From NCBI GenBank assembly GCA_946479615.1, contig CAMLGR010000073.1, forward strand, positions 1-23,083: a stretch of 23,083 bases of DNA. Reading direction: 5' to 3'. Both the position numbers and the translations under genes were made by a program. The stretch is from an uncultured Bacteroidota bacterium (GTDB lineage Bacteria; Bacteroidota; Bacteroidia; Chitinophagales; Chitinophagaceae). The notes under the pieces are model-generated. The model saw only the letters and a list, made by a program, of their open reading frames with translations. It had not been told where the DNA came from and ran no database searches. Every line of letters starts with the position of its first letter. Position 1 is the stretch's first letter. Positions 14,953 through 21,309 of this stretch are shown in pieces.

Positions 14953-15047
14953 GAAGAATTGGCCACAGAGGAAAAGAAAATCACAGGGATGTCTGTTATC
15001 ATAACCCCTCTGCGGTTCTCATTTGTATTTTCTGTGGTCAATTCTTC
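14953..15047. repeat. Inverted repeat of the CCACAGAGG type
   Basis: Left arm 14953-14974 (GAAGAATTGGCCACAGAGGA and two more bases) pairs with right arm 15027-15047 (TTTTCTGTGGTCAATTCTTC), with two small differences. A partial inner pairing is CACAGAGG with CCTCTG. It lies between rnz and the fructosamine-kinase-family gene. Confidence 0.85.
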
Positions 15048-15056
15048 GAAAATAAT

Positions 15057-15070
15057 AGACTGCCGGTTGC
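15057..15070. repeat. 14-bp direct repeat, copy 1
   Basis: AGACTGCCGGTTGC lies just past the stop codon of the fructosamine-kinase-family gene (minus strand). An identical copy is at 16018-16031, also just past a minus-strand stop codon. Confidence 0.7.
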
Positions 15071-15076
15071 TGGCTG

Positions 15077-15955
15077 TCACTCAAACTTAGTCAACGTACT
15101 GGCTATTTCTCCCAGATAGCTTTGCCCAAAAAGATTCAGATGGATCAGCAGCGGATAAAGATTGCATATTTCCCATTGTTCTTCGTAGTTGCCCGGTAAA
15201 GGGAAATGATAGTGATAAGCATCATAAAACGATCGGTCAAATCCTCCGAAAAGCGTCGTCATACCCAGGTCCATACTACGATGACCATAGTAGATCGCCG
15301 GATCAATAAGTACTGGTAAGGATGCTTTATTGCACATGAAATTGCCGCTCCAGAGATCGCCATGCAACAAAGAAGGGGGTTCGGGATTAAAGATCGTGTC
15401 CAGTTTTTTACCGAGTTGTTGAAATATATCGGCATAGCTGCCCGGCAGCAACTTTTTCTCAAGCGCGATGTTTACCTGTGGCAACAAACGATGCCCGAAA
15501 AAGAAATCGATCCAGCTGGTGCTGAAATCATTCTCCTGTGGCAACGCACCCATATAATTATTGCTGGTAAATCCATACTGGTCGTGCTGCGAATGGTGAA
15601 GCAGGGCCAGTTGTTCGCCAAACTTTTTCCAGAAACTATCCGTGCGTGTGCCGGTTGGTATCCACTGCAACAACAATAGTTGATAATTGTCACGAATTCC
15701 GCAGAACAGTGCATCGGCAACAGCGATACATTGCTGGCTGCGCAGGTAATCCAATCCTTCTTTTTCTTTTTCAAAAAGACCCGGGTAAGCAGCGGCGCTG
15801 TTTACTTTGAGGAAGAAATAATGAGTTCCATTTACCAGCAGCCGGTACGAATCATTAATGGAACCGCCACCAATGGAATGCATTTGGATCGTCTGCACCT
15901 CTTCACTAATGATTTTCGGGAGAATGGGTTGTAAGAAAGTTGTGATCTGTTGCAT
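15077..15955 (-). CDS. Fructosamine kinase family protein
   Basis: A 292-residue cytoplasmic protein of the fructosamine/ketosamine-3-kinase family, which phosphorylates sugar adducts on proteins or amines and so promotes their removal. The protein-kinase-like fold is readable: an N-terminal GGGSIND loop (about 29-35), a candidate ATP-binding lysine K50 in YFFLKV, the catalytic loop HGDLWSGN (H198-N205) with D200, and the metal-binding LIDPA with D218. GHRSMDLGMT after it is family-typical. The natural substrate in bacteria is mostly unknown; ribulosamines and erythrulosamines are used by characterised homologues. It lies 79 bp downstream of the STAS gene on the same strand, so co-transcription is possible. 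Confidence 0.9.
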   Translation of the reverse strand: MQQITTFLQPILPKIISEEVQTIQMHSIGGGSINDSYRLLVNGTHYFFLKVNSAAAYPGLFEKEKEGLDYLRSQQCIAVADALFCGIRDNYQLLLLQWIPTGTRTDSFWKKFGEQLALLHHSQHDQYGFTSNNYMGALPQENDFSTSWIDFFFGHRLLPQVNIALEKKLLPGSYADIFQQLGKKLDTIFNPEPPSLLHGDLWSGNFMCNKASLPVLIDPAIYYGHRSMDLGMTTLFGGFDRSFYDAYHYHFPLPGNYEEQWEICNLYPLLIHLNLFGQSYLGEIASTLTKFE

Positions 15956-16017
15956 GTGTGAATAGACGATATAGTTGGCAGTTTTGCAGCCTGCAGGAAG
16001 CCCGGCAATTCAGTAGC

Positions 16018-16031
16018 AGACTGCCGGTTGC
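16018..16031. repeat. 14-bp direct repeat, copy 2
   Basis: AGACTGCCGGTTGC, identical to 15057-15070, lies 3 bp past the STAS stop codon. The surrounding 79-bp gap has further GC-rich words (GCAGCCTGCAGG, CCCGGC). Confidence 0.7.
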
Positions 16032-16034
16032 AAA

Positions 16035-16412
16035 TCACTCTTCCCCATCCATCAATTCCCTTTCGATCTCTTCCATTTGAAGGATATCCCAGGCTTCGCT
16101 TTGTGTGGGCGTAACATTCATAAGTTCTAAAAGTTCATTACGGTCAAGAAATTCCTCTACGGCCGGCTGCATTTCACAAATCACGAAAGAAGCGTTATTT
16201 TCATAGAACTTTTGCTGTATATCCACCAACTTTTCTCCGGCAGCGTTGTCAATGTTTTGAATGTCTTTAAGGATCAGCACCAGGTTTTTAACGTCATTTT
16301 GCAGGTAAGGGAGTAAACTAGCGGACAAATCTTCTGTCATACTAGCAGAAAGTGAAGGTCCCGGCAGCGTGATGGCATGAAATTTCTCTTTGGTATCTAT
16401 TTTGACCTGCAT
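16035..16412 (-). CDS. STAS-domain protein lacking the phosphorylatable serine
   Basis: A 125-residue single-domain protein of the anti-sigma-factor antagonist (STAS) type. It has the alternating strand-helix pattern (KNLVLILKDIQNI, ASFVICEM) and the acidic C-terminus MEEIERELMDGEE that I associate with Bacteroidota STAS proteins. In classical members the helix after the central strand starts DSSG, where serine is phosphorylated by a partner kinase. Here the segment reads D55-N56-A57-A58-G59, so no serine is present. The protein could still bind a partner but should not be switched by that phosphorylation. The start at ATG 16412 fits the fold; an upstream in-frame ATG at 16472 adds an unlikely tail. 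It is divergent from clpC with 148 bp between starts. Confidence 0.8.
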   Translation of the reverse strand: MQVKIDTKEKFHAITLPGPSLSASMTEDLSASLLPYLQNDVKNLVLILKDIQNIDNAAGEKLVDIQQKFYENNASFVICEMQPAVEEFLDRNELLELMNVTPTQSEAWDILQMEEIERELMDGEE

Positions 16413-16560
16413 ATAAGTGTTATTTGATTCCTTCCTTTTAGTAAAGTGCGAAAAAACAAAGTAGATAAACAACTTAAATTATCAACATTTCGTTTATAAG
16501 TAGAGCTAAAGCGTATCGGAATTAATTTGTTAATATTGTATCACAACCAATTATCTGAAT

Positions 16561-19086
16561 ATGGATAATAATTTTTCAGCCCAGGTAAAAGAGATCATCT
16601 CGTTCAGCAGGGAGGAAGCATTACGGTTAGGCAATGACTTTATCGGTACTGAGCACCTTCTTCTCGGGTTAATCCGGGAAGGCGATAATACAGCTGTCCG
16701 TATCCTGAAAAGCTTCAACGTTGATCTGTACGAGTTGCGCAAAGAGATCGAATTGGCCGTAAAAGATAAAACAGGGAAGAATATCGCCAATATTAATAGT
16801 CTTCCTTTGACCAAGCAGGCAGAAAAAGTGATCCGCGTAACCGTTCTCGAGGCCAAAGCCCTCAAGAGTACAACCGTGGAAACGGAACACCTGATGCTTT
16901 CTATTTTAAAGAACAAAGAAAATATTGCTACACAGATTTTAAATCAATTTGACGTGGACTACGATCTTTTCAGGCAGGAATTAGGCATCGTTAAGTCTAA
17001 CGATCCCCGTGCCGAATACACAGACGAAAACGACGACGATTTCGAAGATGAAAAAAAGTATTCACAGCAAAAAGGTTCGAAACAGGGAAGTACTGCCAAA
17101 AGCAAAACGCCTGTACTTGACAATTTCGGACGCGATATCACCAAACTCGCCGAAATGGGGGCCCTGGATCCTATCGTTGGCCGTGAAGCCGAAATCGAAA
17201 GAGTATCGCAGATACTTTCCCGTCGTAAAAAGAATAACCCCATCCTCATCGGTGAACCCGGAGTAGGTAAAACAGCTATCGTGGAAGGTCTCGCCCTTCG
17301 TATCGTACAGCGCAAAGTTTCCAGGGTATTATTTGATAAAAGAGTGATATCACTGGACCTCGCTGCACTCGTAGCCGGTACCAAATACCGCGGACAATTC
17401 GAGGAAAGAATGAAAGCTATCATGAATGAACTGGAAAAAAACCGCGACGTGATCCTGTTCATCGATGAGCTGCATACCATTGTAGGCGCCGGCGGAGCCA
17501 GTGGCTCGCTCGATGCCAGCAATATCTTCAAACCAGCCCTGGCAAGAGGAGAACTTCAATGTATCGGTGCTTCCACACTTGATGAATACAGGATGTACAT
17601 CGAGAAAGATGGTGCCCTCGATCGCCGGTTCCAGAAAGTAATGGTAGATCCGCCAAGTGTGGACGATACCATCAAGATATTGAACAATATCAAATCCAAA
17701 TACGAGGATTATCACAATGTAACCTATAGCGACGATGCAATCGACGCTTGTGTGAAACTGAGTGATCGTTATATCACCGACCGTCTTCTTCCTGACAAAG
17801 CCATCGACGTAATGGATGAAGTTGGCGCCAGGGTGCACTTAAAGAATATCAACGTTCCGGATAATATCGTTGACCTGGAAAAGAAGATCGAGGATGTAAA
17901 GAATGAAAAGAATAAAGTGGTGAAGAGCCAGAAATTCGAAGAAGCTGCTTCACTCCGCGATACCGAAAAACGTTTGGCGGAAGACCTCGAAAAAGCAAAA
18001 GTGGATTGGGAAGAAGAAAGCAAACACAAACGTTATCCCATCGATGATGAAGCGATTGCTGAAGTGGTAAGTATGATGACGGGTATTCCTGTTAAGAGAA
18101 TGGTACAGGCCGAGACCGAGAAACTCCGCAAGATGGCTGATGATATGCGCGATATGGTTATCGGGCAGGATGAAGCGATCGGTAAAGTGGTCAAAGCTAT
18201 CCAGCGTAACAGGGTAGGGTTGAAAGATCCTAAAAAGCCGATCGGAACTTTCATCTTCCTCGGGCCTACCGGTGTAGGTAAAACAGAGCTGGCAAGAGCG
18301 CTGGCACGTTATATGTTCGATTCGGAAGATTCATTGATCCGTATCGATATGAGTGAATACATGGAGAAATTCACGGTCAGCCGCCTGATCGGAGCGCCTC
18401 CGGGATATGTGGGATATGAAGAAGGTGGTCAATTGACAGAAAGAGTGCGCCGTAAACCTTACAGCGTGATCCTCCTGGATGAAATTGAAAAAGCGCACCC
18501 GGATATCTATAATATACTATTACAGGTGTTGGACGACGGACAACTGACCGATGGTCTCGGTAGAAAGGTGGATTTCAAGAACACACTGATCATCATGACC
18601 TCCAATATCGGTGTACGTCAATTGAAAGATTTCGGAGCAGGTGTAGGATTTGCAACTGCGTCAAGGATCGAGAACGAAGATGAAGCTAACAAACAGGTTA
18701 TCGAGAAAGCGCTGAAACGTACCTTCTCTCCTGAGTTCCTCAACCGTATCGACGATGTAGTGATCTTCAATAGCCTTTCCAAAGAAAATATCTTCAGTAT
18801 CATCGATATTCTCATGAAGGGTGTTATGAAAAGACTGGCCAATCTCGGATTCAGCCTTAGCCTTACAGAAGAAGCTAAATCTTTTCTGGCCGATAAAGGA
18901 TATGATGTACAGTTTGGTGCACGTCCGTTGCACCGGGCGATCCAGAAATACCTGGAAGATCCGCTGGCGGAAGAAATTCTCAACCTTAGCGTGAAAGCAG
19001 GGGATATACTCGAAGCTGACCTTGATAAAGAAAACAGTAAACTCACTTTTTCTTTTAAGAATATCGAGAAAAAATCAAAAGCGTAA
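16561..19086 (+). CDS. clpC: ATP-dependent Clp protease ATP-binding subunit ClpC
   Basis: An 841-residue Hsp100 unfoldase that feeds proteins to ClpP. Order of parts: two N-terminal Clp repeats (about 1-145), an acidic linker near 160, AAA+ domain 1 with Walker A GEPGVGKT (231-238) and Walker B D302-E303, a middle segment with a UVR-like region (KSQKFEEAASLRDTEKRLAE), and AAA+ domain 2 with Walker A GPTGVGKT (568-575) and Walker B D640-E641. Pore loops GTKYRGQFE and GYVGYEEGG are present. The middle segment is ClpC-like and short, unlike the long coiled coil of ClpB. No CIRCE element is visible upstream. -7-like boxes TTAATTTG (16522-16529) and TAATATTG (16531-16538) each miss the consensus by one base. 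Transcription ends at the hairpin at 19111. Confidence 0.96.
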   Translation: MDNNFSAQVKEIISFSREEALRLGNDFIGTEHLLLGLIREGDNTAVRILKSFNVDLYELRKEIELAVKDKTGKNIANINSLPLTKQAEKVIRVTVLEAKALKSTTVETEHLMLSILKNKENIATQILNQFDVDYDLFRQELGIVKSNDPRAEYTDENDDDFEDEKKYSQQKGSKQGSTAKSKTPVLDNFGRDITKLAEMGALDPIVGREAEIERVSQILSRRKKNNPILIGEPGVGKTAIVEGLALRIVQRKVSRVLFDKRVISLDLAALVAGTKYRGQFEERMKAIMNELEKNRDVILFIDELHTIVGAGGASGSLDASNIFKPALARGELQCIGASTLDEYRMYIEKDGALDRRFQKVMVDPPSVDDTIKILNNIKSKYEDYHNVTYSDDAIDACVKLSDRYITDRLLPDKAIDVMDEVGARVHLKNINVPDNIVDLEKKIEDVKNEKNKVVKSQKFEEAASLRDTEKRLAEDLEKAKVDWEEESKHKRYPIDDEAIAEVVSMMTGIPVKRMVQAETEKLRKMADDMRDMVIGQDEAIGKVVKAIQRNRVGLKDPKKPIGTFIFLGPTGVGKTELARALARYMFDSEDSLIRIDMSEYMEKFTVSRLIGAPPGYVGYEEGGQLTERVRRKPYSVILLDEIEKAHPDIYNILLQVLDDGQLTDGLGRKVDFKNTLIIMTSNIGVRQLKDFGAGVGFATASRIENEDEANKQVIEKALKRTFSPEFLNRIDDVVIFNSLSKENIFSIIDILMKGVMKRLANLGFSLSLTEEAKSFLADKGYDVQFGARPLHRAIQKYLEDPLAEEILNLSVKAGDILEADLDKENSKLTFSFKNIEKKSKA

Positions 19087-19110
19087 TTATTATTTATAAA
19101 ATAATACCAG

Positions 19111-19139
19111 GAGCGTCTCATATGAGGCGCTCTTTTTTT
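19111..19139 (+). terminator. Rho-independent terminator of clpC
   Basis: GAGCGTCTC (19111-19119) pairs with GAGGCGCTC (19124-19132) with one G-T wobble, a 4-nt loop, and a run of seven T at 19133-19139. It starts 25 bp after the clpC stop. Confidence 0.93.
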
Positions 19140-19140
19140 A

Positions 19141-19257
19141 TTTCACGCAAAGACGCTAAGTTTTCGCAAAGGCGCAAGGGGATAATAAATTTATAGTTCT
19201 TCCCAACTATTATAATCTCTTTGCGCCTTTGCGAAAACTTAGCGTCTTTGCGTGAAA
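19141..19257. repeat. Perfect 37-bp inverted repeat (CGCAAAGACGC family)
   Basis: Arms 19141-19177 and 19221-19257 are exact reverse complements over 37 bp, with a 43-nt AT-rich spacer. The arm is built of related words (CGCAAAGACGC, CGCAAAGGCGC). It fills the whole gap between the clpC terminator and the cmk promoter. Confidence 0.97.
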
Positions 19258-19262
19258 CCAAT

Positions 19263-19270
19263 TATTTTTG
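19263..19270 (+). promoter_or_regulatory. -7 promoter box of cmk
   Basis: TATTTTTG matches TAnnTTTG exactly and lies 15 bp before ATG 19286. It starts 5 bp after the inverted repeat ends, so any -33 element would be inside the repeat arm; no good TTTG is at the usual spacing. Confidence 0.45.
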
Positions 19271-19285
19271 CTCATCGGTAAAGGC

Positions 19286-19969
19286 ATGGCTAAAAAAATC
19301 ATTATAACAATAGACGGCTGGTCAAGCTGCGGAAAGAGCACACTGGCTAAGCAAATGGCCAAAAAGCTCGGCTATCTGTATGTCGATAGCGGTGCTATGT
19401 ATCGTGCTATTACCTTGTACTTCCTGCGTAATCATATCGACTGGACCGATAAAAAAGAAGTCGTTCATGCGTTGAAAGAAATCCATCTCGACTTTCACTT
19501 CAATGATAAGAACCAGACCAGCGAGATCTATCTCAACGAAGAAAATGTGGAATACGTGATCCGTGATCTTGTCATCGCAGAAAAAGTAAGCGATGTAGCG
19601 GCCATTAAGGAAGTGCGTACGTATGCAGTGGCGCAGCAGCAAAAAATGGGAATGAAAAAAGGGCTGATCATGGATGGCCGTGATATCGGTACCGTAGTTT
19701 TTCCCAAAGCCGAATTAAAGATATTCATGACAGCTGACAATGCGGTAAGAGTGGAAAGACGCTTTAAAGAGCTGTACGAGAAAAATCCAAATATCACTAT
19801 CGAAGAAGTAAAAAATAACCTGGAGATGCGGGACTATATCGATTCACACCGGGAGATCAGCCCATTAAAAAAGGCTGATGATGCCATTGTATTGGACAAC
19901 ACCAGCCTTACTGAAGAGCAACAATTTCAAAAAGCCCTGGGATGGGCCAAAGAAAAGATCGCTTCCTGA
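19286..19969 (+). CDS. cmk: Cytidylate kinase
   Basis: A 227-residue cytoplasmic nucleoside monophosphate kinase converting CMP and dCMP to the diphosphates. The P-loop is IDGWSSCGKST (9-19), where most bacteria have DGPAGSGKST; GxSSCGKST is, from memory, the usual Bacteroidota form. DSGAMYRA (34-41) binds the nucleotide, and DGRDIGT (130-136) is the family hallmark. RDYIDSHREISPLKKADDAIVLDN near the C-terminus is also typical. Length fits the short Cmk class. ATG 19286 was preferred because the upstream in-frame TTG at 19268 falls in the -7 box. It converges on the FKBP gene with only 5 bp between stop codons. Confidence 0.95.
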   Translation: MAKKIIITIDGWSSCGKSTLAKQMAKKLGYLYVDSGAMYRAITLYFLRNHIDWTDKKEVVHALKEIHLDFHFNDKNQTSEIYLNEENVEYVIRDLVIAEKVSDVAAIKEVRTYAVAQQQKMGMKKGLIMDGRDIGTVVFPKAELKIFMTADNAVRVERRFKELYEKNPNITIEEVKNNLEMRDYIDSHREISPLKKADDAIVLDNTSLTEEQQFQKALGWAKEKIAS

Positions 19970-19974
19970 TATTT

Positions 19975-20718
19975 TTATTCTGTCGCTGCTTTCTTTACAT
20001 CCAGCAATTCTACCTGGAACACCAGCGTTGAACCACCCGGGATCGGTCCGTTATCATAAGCTCCATACGCCAGTGCAGACGGGATATAAAGCATATACGT
20101 AGAACCTACACTCATCAATTGTAATCCTTCTGTCCAGCCTGGTATTACGCGGTTTAATGCAAACGTAATAGGAGTGCCACGGCTATAGGAATTATCAAAT
20201 TCATTTCCATTCAGCAATGTTCCTTTGTAATGACAGGTTACACTATCGGTAGGGCCAGGCTTAGCGCCGGTACCTTCTTTGACCACTTCGTATTGTAAGC
20301 CGCTGGCCGTCGTTTTTACTTCCGGTCTTTTCTTATTACGTTCAAGAAAGGCAATTCCTGAATCGATATTTGGTTTTGATTTATTTTCCTGCACCTGTGT
20401 CATGGCTTTATTCATCACCATATTGCAACCAGGTTCGTCAATAGCGAGTTTCTTACCGCCAAGTACATCATTGACAGCGGCTGCTAAAATGGAAGAATTG
20501 ATCTTGCCAATGCCTTGCTCTTTATAGAAACTGGCGACGCTTACACCGATGGCATAGCTCACCGAATCGGAAGATGTTCTTAATGTTGTTTTAACTGCGG
20601 CAGGTTTCGCCACAGGCTTTGCTACCGGTTTGGCAGGAGTTTTCGGTTTGGTCCCGGTTTGCGCCCAGGTCAAAGAGGCGGTTGCCAGGAAAAGGGTAAG
20701 TACAAAAAGCTTCTTCAT
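19975..20718 (-). CDS. Secreted FKBP-type peptidyl-prolyl isomerase (FkpA/Mip-like)
   Basis: A 247-residue exported folding catalyst. The signal peptide ends near residue 20 (LTWAQ). A Lys-Pro-Ala linker with the repeat AKPVAKPVAKPA (29-40) follows, then a helical N-terminal dimerisation-like domain (about 50-130) and an FKBP domain (about 138-242). Active-site positions are present: Y164 in CHYKGTLLNG, F174-D175, V191-I192 and W195 in RVIPGWTEGL, and Y218 in ALAYG. The layout matches the Mip/FkpA class that helps fold periplasmic or outer membrane proteins. The gene is convergent with cmk and has its own promoter upstream. Confidence 0.93.
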   Translation of the reverse strand: MKKLFVLTLFLATASLTWAQTGTKPKTPAKPVAKPVAKPAAVKTTLRTSSDSVSYAIGVSVASFYKEQGIGKINSSILAAAVNDVLGGKKLAIDEPGCNMVMNKAMTQVQENKSKPNIDSGIAFLERNKKRPEVKTTASGLQYEVVKEGTGAKPGPTDSVTCHYKGTLLNGNEFDNSYSRGTPITFALNRVIPGWTEGLQLMSVGSTYMLYIPSALAYGAYDNGPIPGGSTLVFQVELLDVKKAATE

Positions 20719-20738
20719 AGATGATTTTTAATTGAGTG

Positions 20739-20772
20739 CAAAAATAATCGCTTGGGCCGGATTTACCGCAAA
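20739..20772 (-). promoter_or_regulatory. Promoter of the FKBP gene
   Basis: On the minus strand, TATTTTTG (20746 down to 20739) matches the -7 consensus TAnnTTTG exactly, with TTTG (20772-20769) as -33 element 22 bp upstream. The box lies 20 bp before the ATG at 20718, similar to the arrangement at cmk. Confidence 0.55.
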
Positions 20773-20834
20773 TAATTGATCGGGTCCCGGAGATACGGGG
20801 ACGGGGATAAGGGAATGAGAGATAAGGAATAATA

Positions 20835-20890
20835 AATAAGGAATGAAAAAATTACAGCCTTAGTACTGGCACTTTCTCATTCCTTATTCC
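20835..20890. repeat. Imperfect inverted repeat (AATAAGGAATGA family)
   Basis: AATAAGGAATGAAAAA (from about 20835) faces CTTTCTCATTCCTTATT (20872-20888). The right half shares ACTTTCTCATTCCTTATT with the larger inverted repeat at 21246. Confidence 0.8.
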
Positions 20891-20980
20891 AGGAATGATA
20901 TATACATTGGTCGAAGACTACAAGTAGCCCTGTCCTTTGTTTTCAATTAATTCAGGTTGCTATTTATAGGCTTTGCTGAT

Positions 20981-21100
20981 CCTGTTTATAGAAAATTCAT
21001 AACCAGGATCAGGACTTCGTAGAAGTCGCCTGAACTAATGATTAATCAGGTAACTCCTGTGGAGTTAAAAATTCTTATCTCAACTATTTCTATAAACAGG
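20981..21100. mobile_element. Compact multi-hairpin element with 14-bp terminal inverted repeats (REP/MITE-like)
   Basis: Terminal arms CCTGTTTATAGAAA (20981-20994) and TTTCTATAAACAGG (21087-21100) are exact reverse complements. Inside are three consecutive hairpins: GACTTC-GTA-GAAGTC (21013-21027), CCTGA...TCAGG (21029-21050, with inner TAAT/ATTA) and AACTCC-TGT-GGAGTT (21052-21066). A 120-bp, non-coding unit closed by a terminal stem suggests a non-autonomous mobile element or REP-type palindrome cluster; a structured RNA is the alternative. No transposase is near. The element type is inference. Confidence 0.5.
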
Positions 21101-21188
21101 TGGCTTCTACTGAGCTTGCACATCAATAAGTACCAGAAGAAACAGTTTCGCTCATTTTGTATATTATTCCCGGAGTAAAGAATAATAT

Positions 21189-21285
21189 AAATAAGGAATA
21201 AGGAACAAAAAATAAGGAATGAGAAAGTGCGATCCTCAAACTGCTACTTTCTCATTCCTTATTTTTTGTTCCTTATTCCTTATTT
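21189..21285. repeat. Perfect 40-bp inverted repeat
   Basis: Arms 21189-21228 and 21246-21285 are exact reverse complements over 40 bp, separated by 17 nt. The arm carries repeated AATAAGGAA words and ends in AATGAGAAAGT. It lies 24 bp past the stop codon of the exonuclease gene and could form a very stable RNA hairpin at that transcript's 3' end. Confidence 0.97.
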
Positions 21286-21309
21286 CTTACTCCCCTTATC
21301 CTTATTTAA

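Larger units (their letters stand above)
20719..21309. other. 591-bp repeat-rich non-coding gap
   Basis: No gene is visible. It holds the FKBP promoter, two inverted repeats built on AATAAGGAATGA words (20830-20890 and 21189-21285) and the multi-hairpin element at 20981-21100. The rest is AT-rich without recognised sites. Confidence 0.8.

Noticed and set aside
16413..16560. CIRCE (HrcA) or CtsR-type heat-shock operator upstream of clpC
   Set aside because: No TTAGCACTC-N9-GAGTGCTAA or GGTCAAA-type repeat is present.
16959..17531. Antisense reading frame of 190 codons inside clpC
   Set aside because: It is serine/arginine-rich shadow coding opposite conserved ClpC domains and matches no family.
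20981..21100. tRNA gene
   Set aside because: The outer stem is 14 bp and the inner hairpins have 3-nt loops without the T-loop or anticodon-loop sequences of a tRNA.
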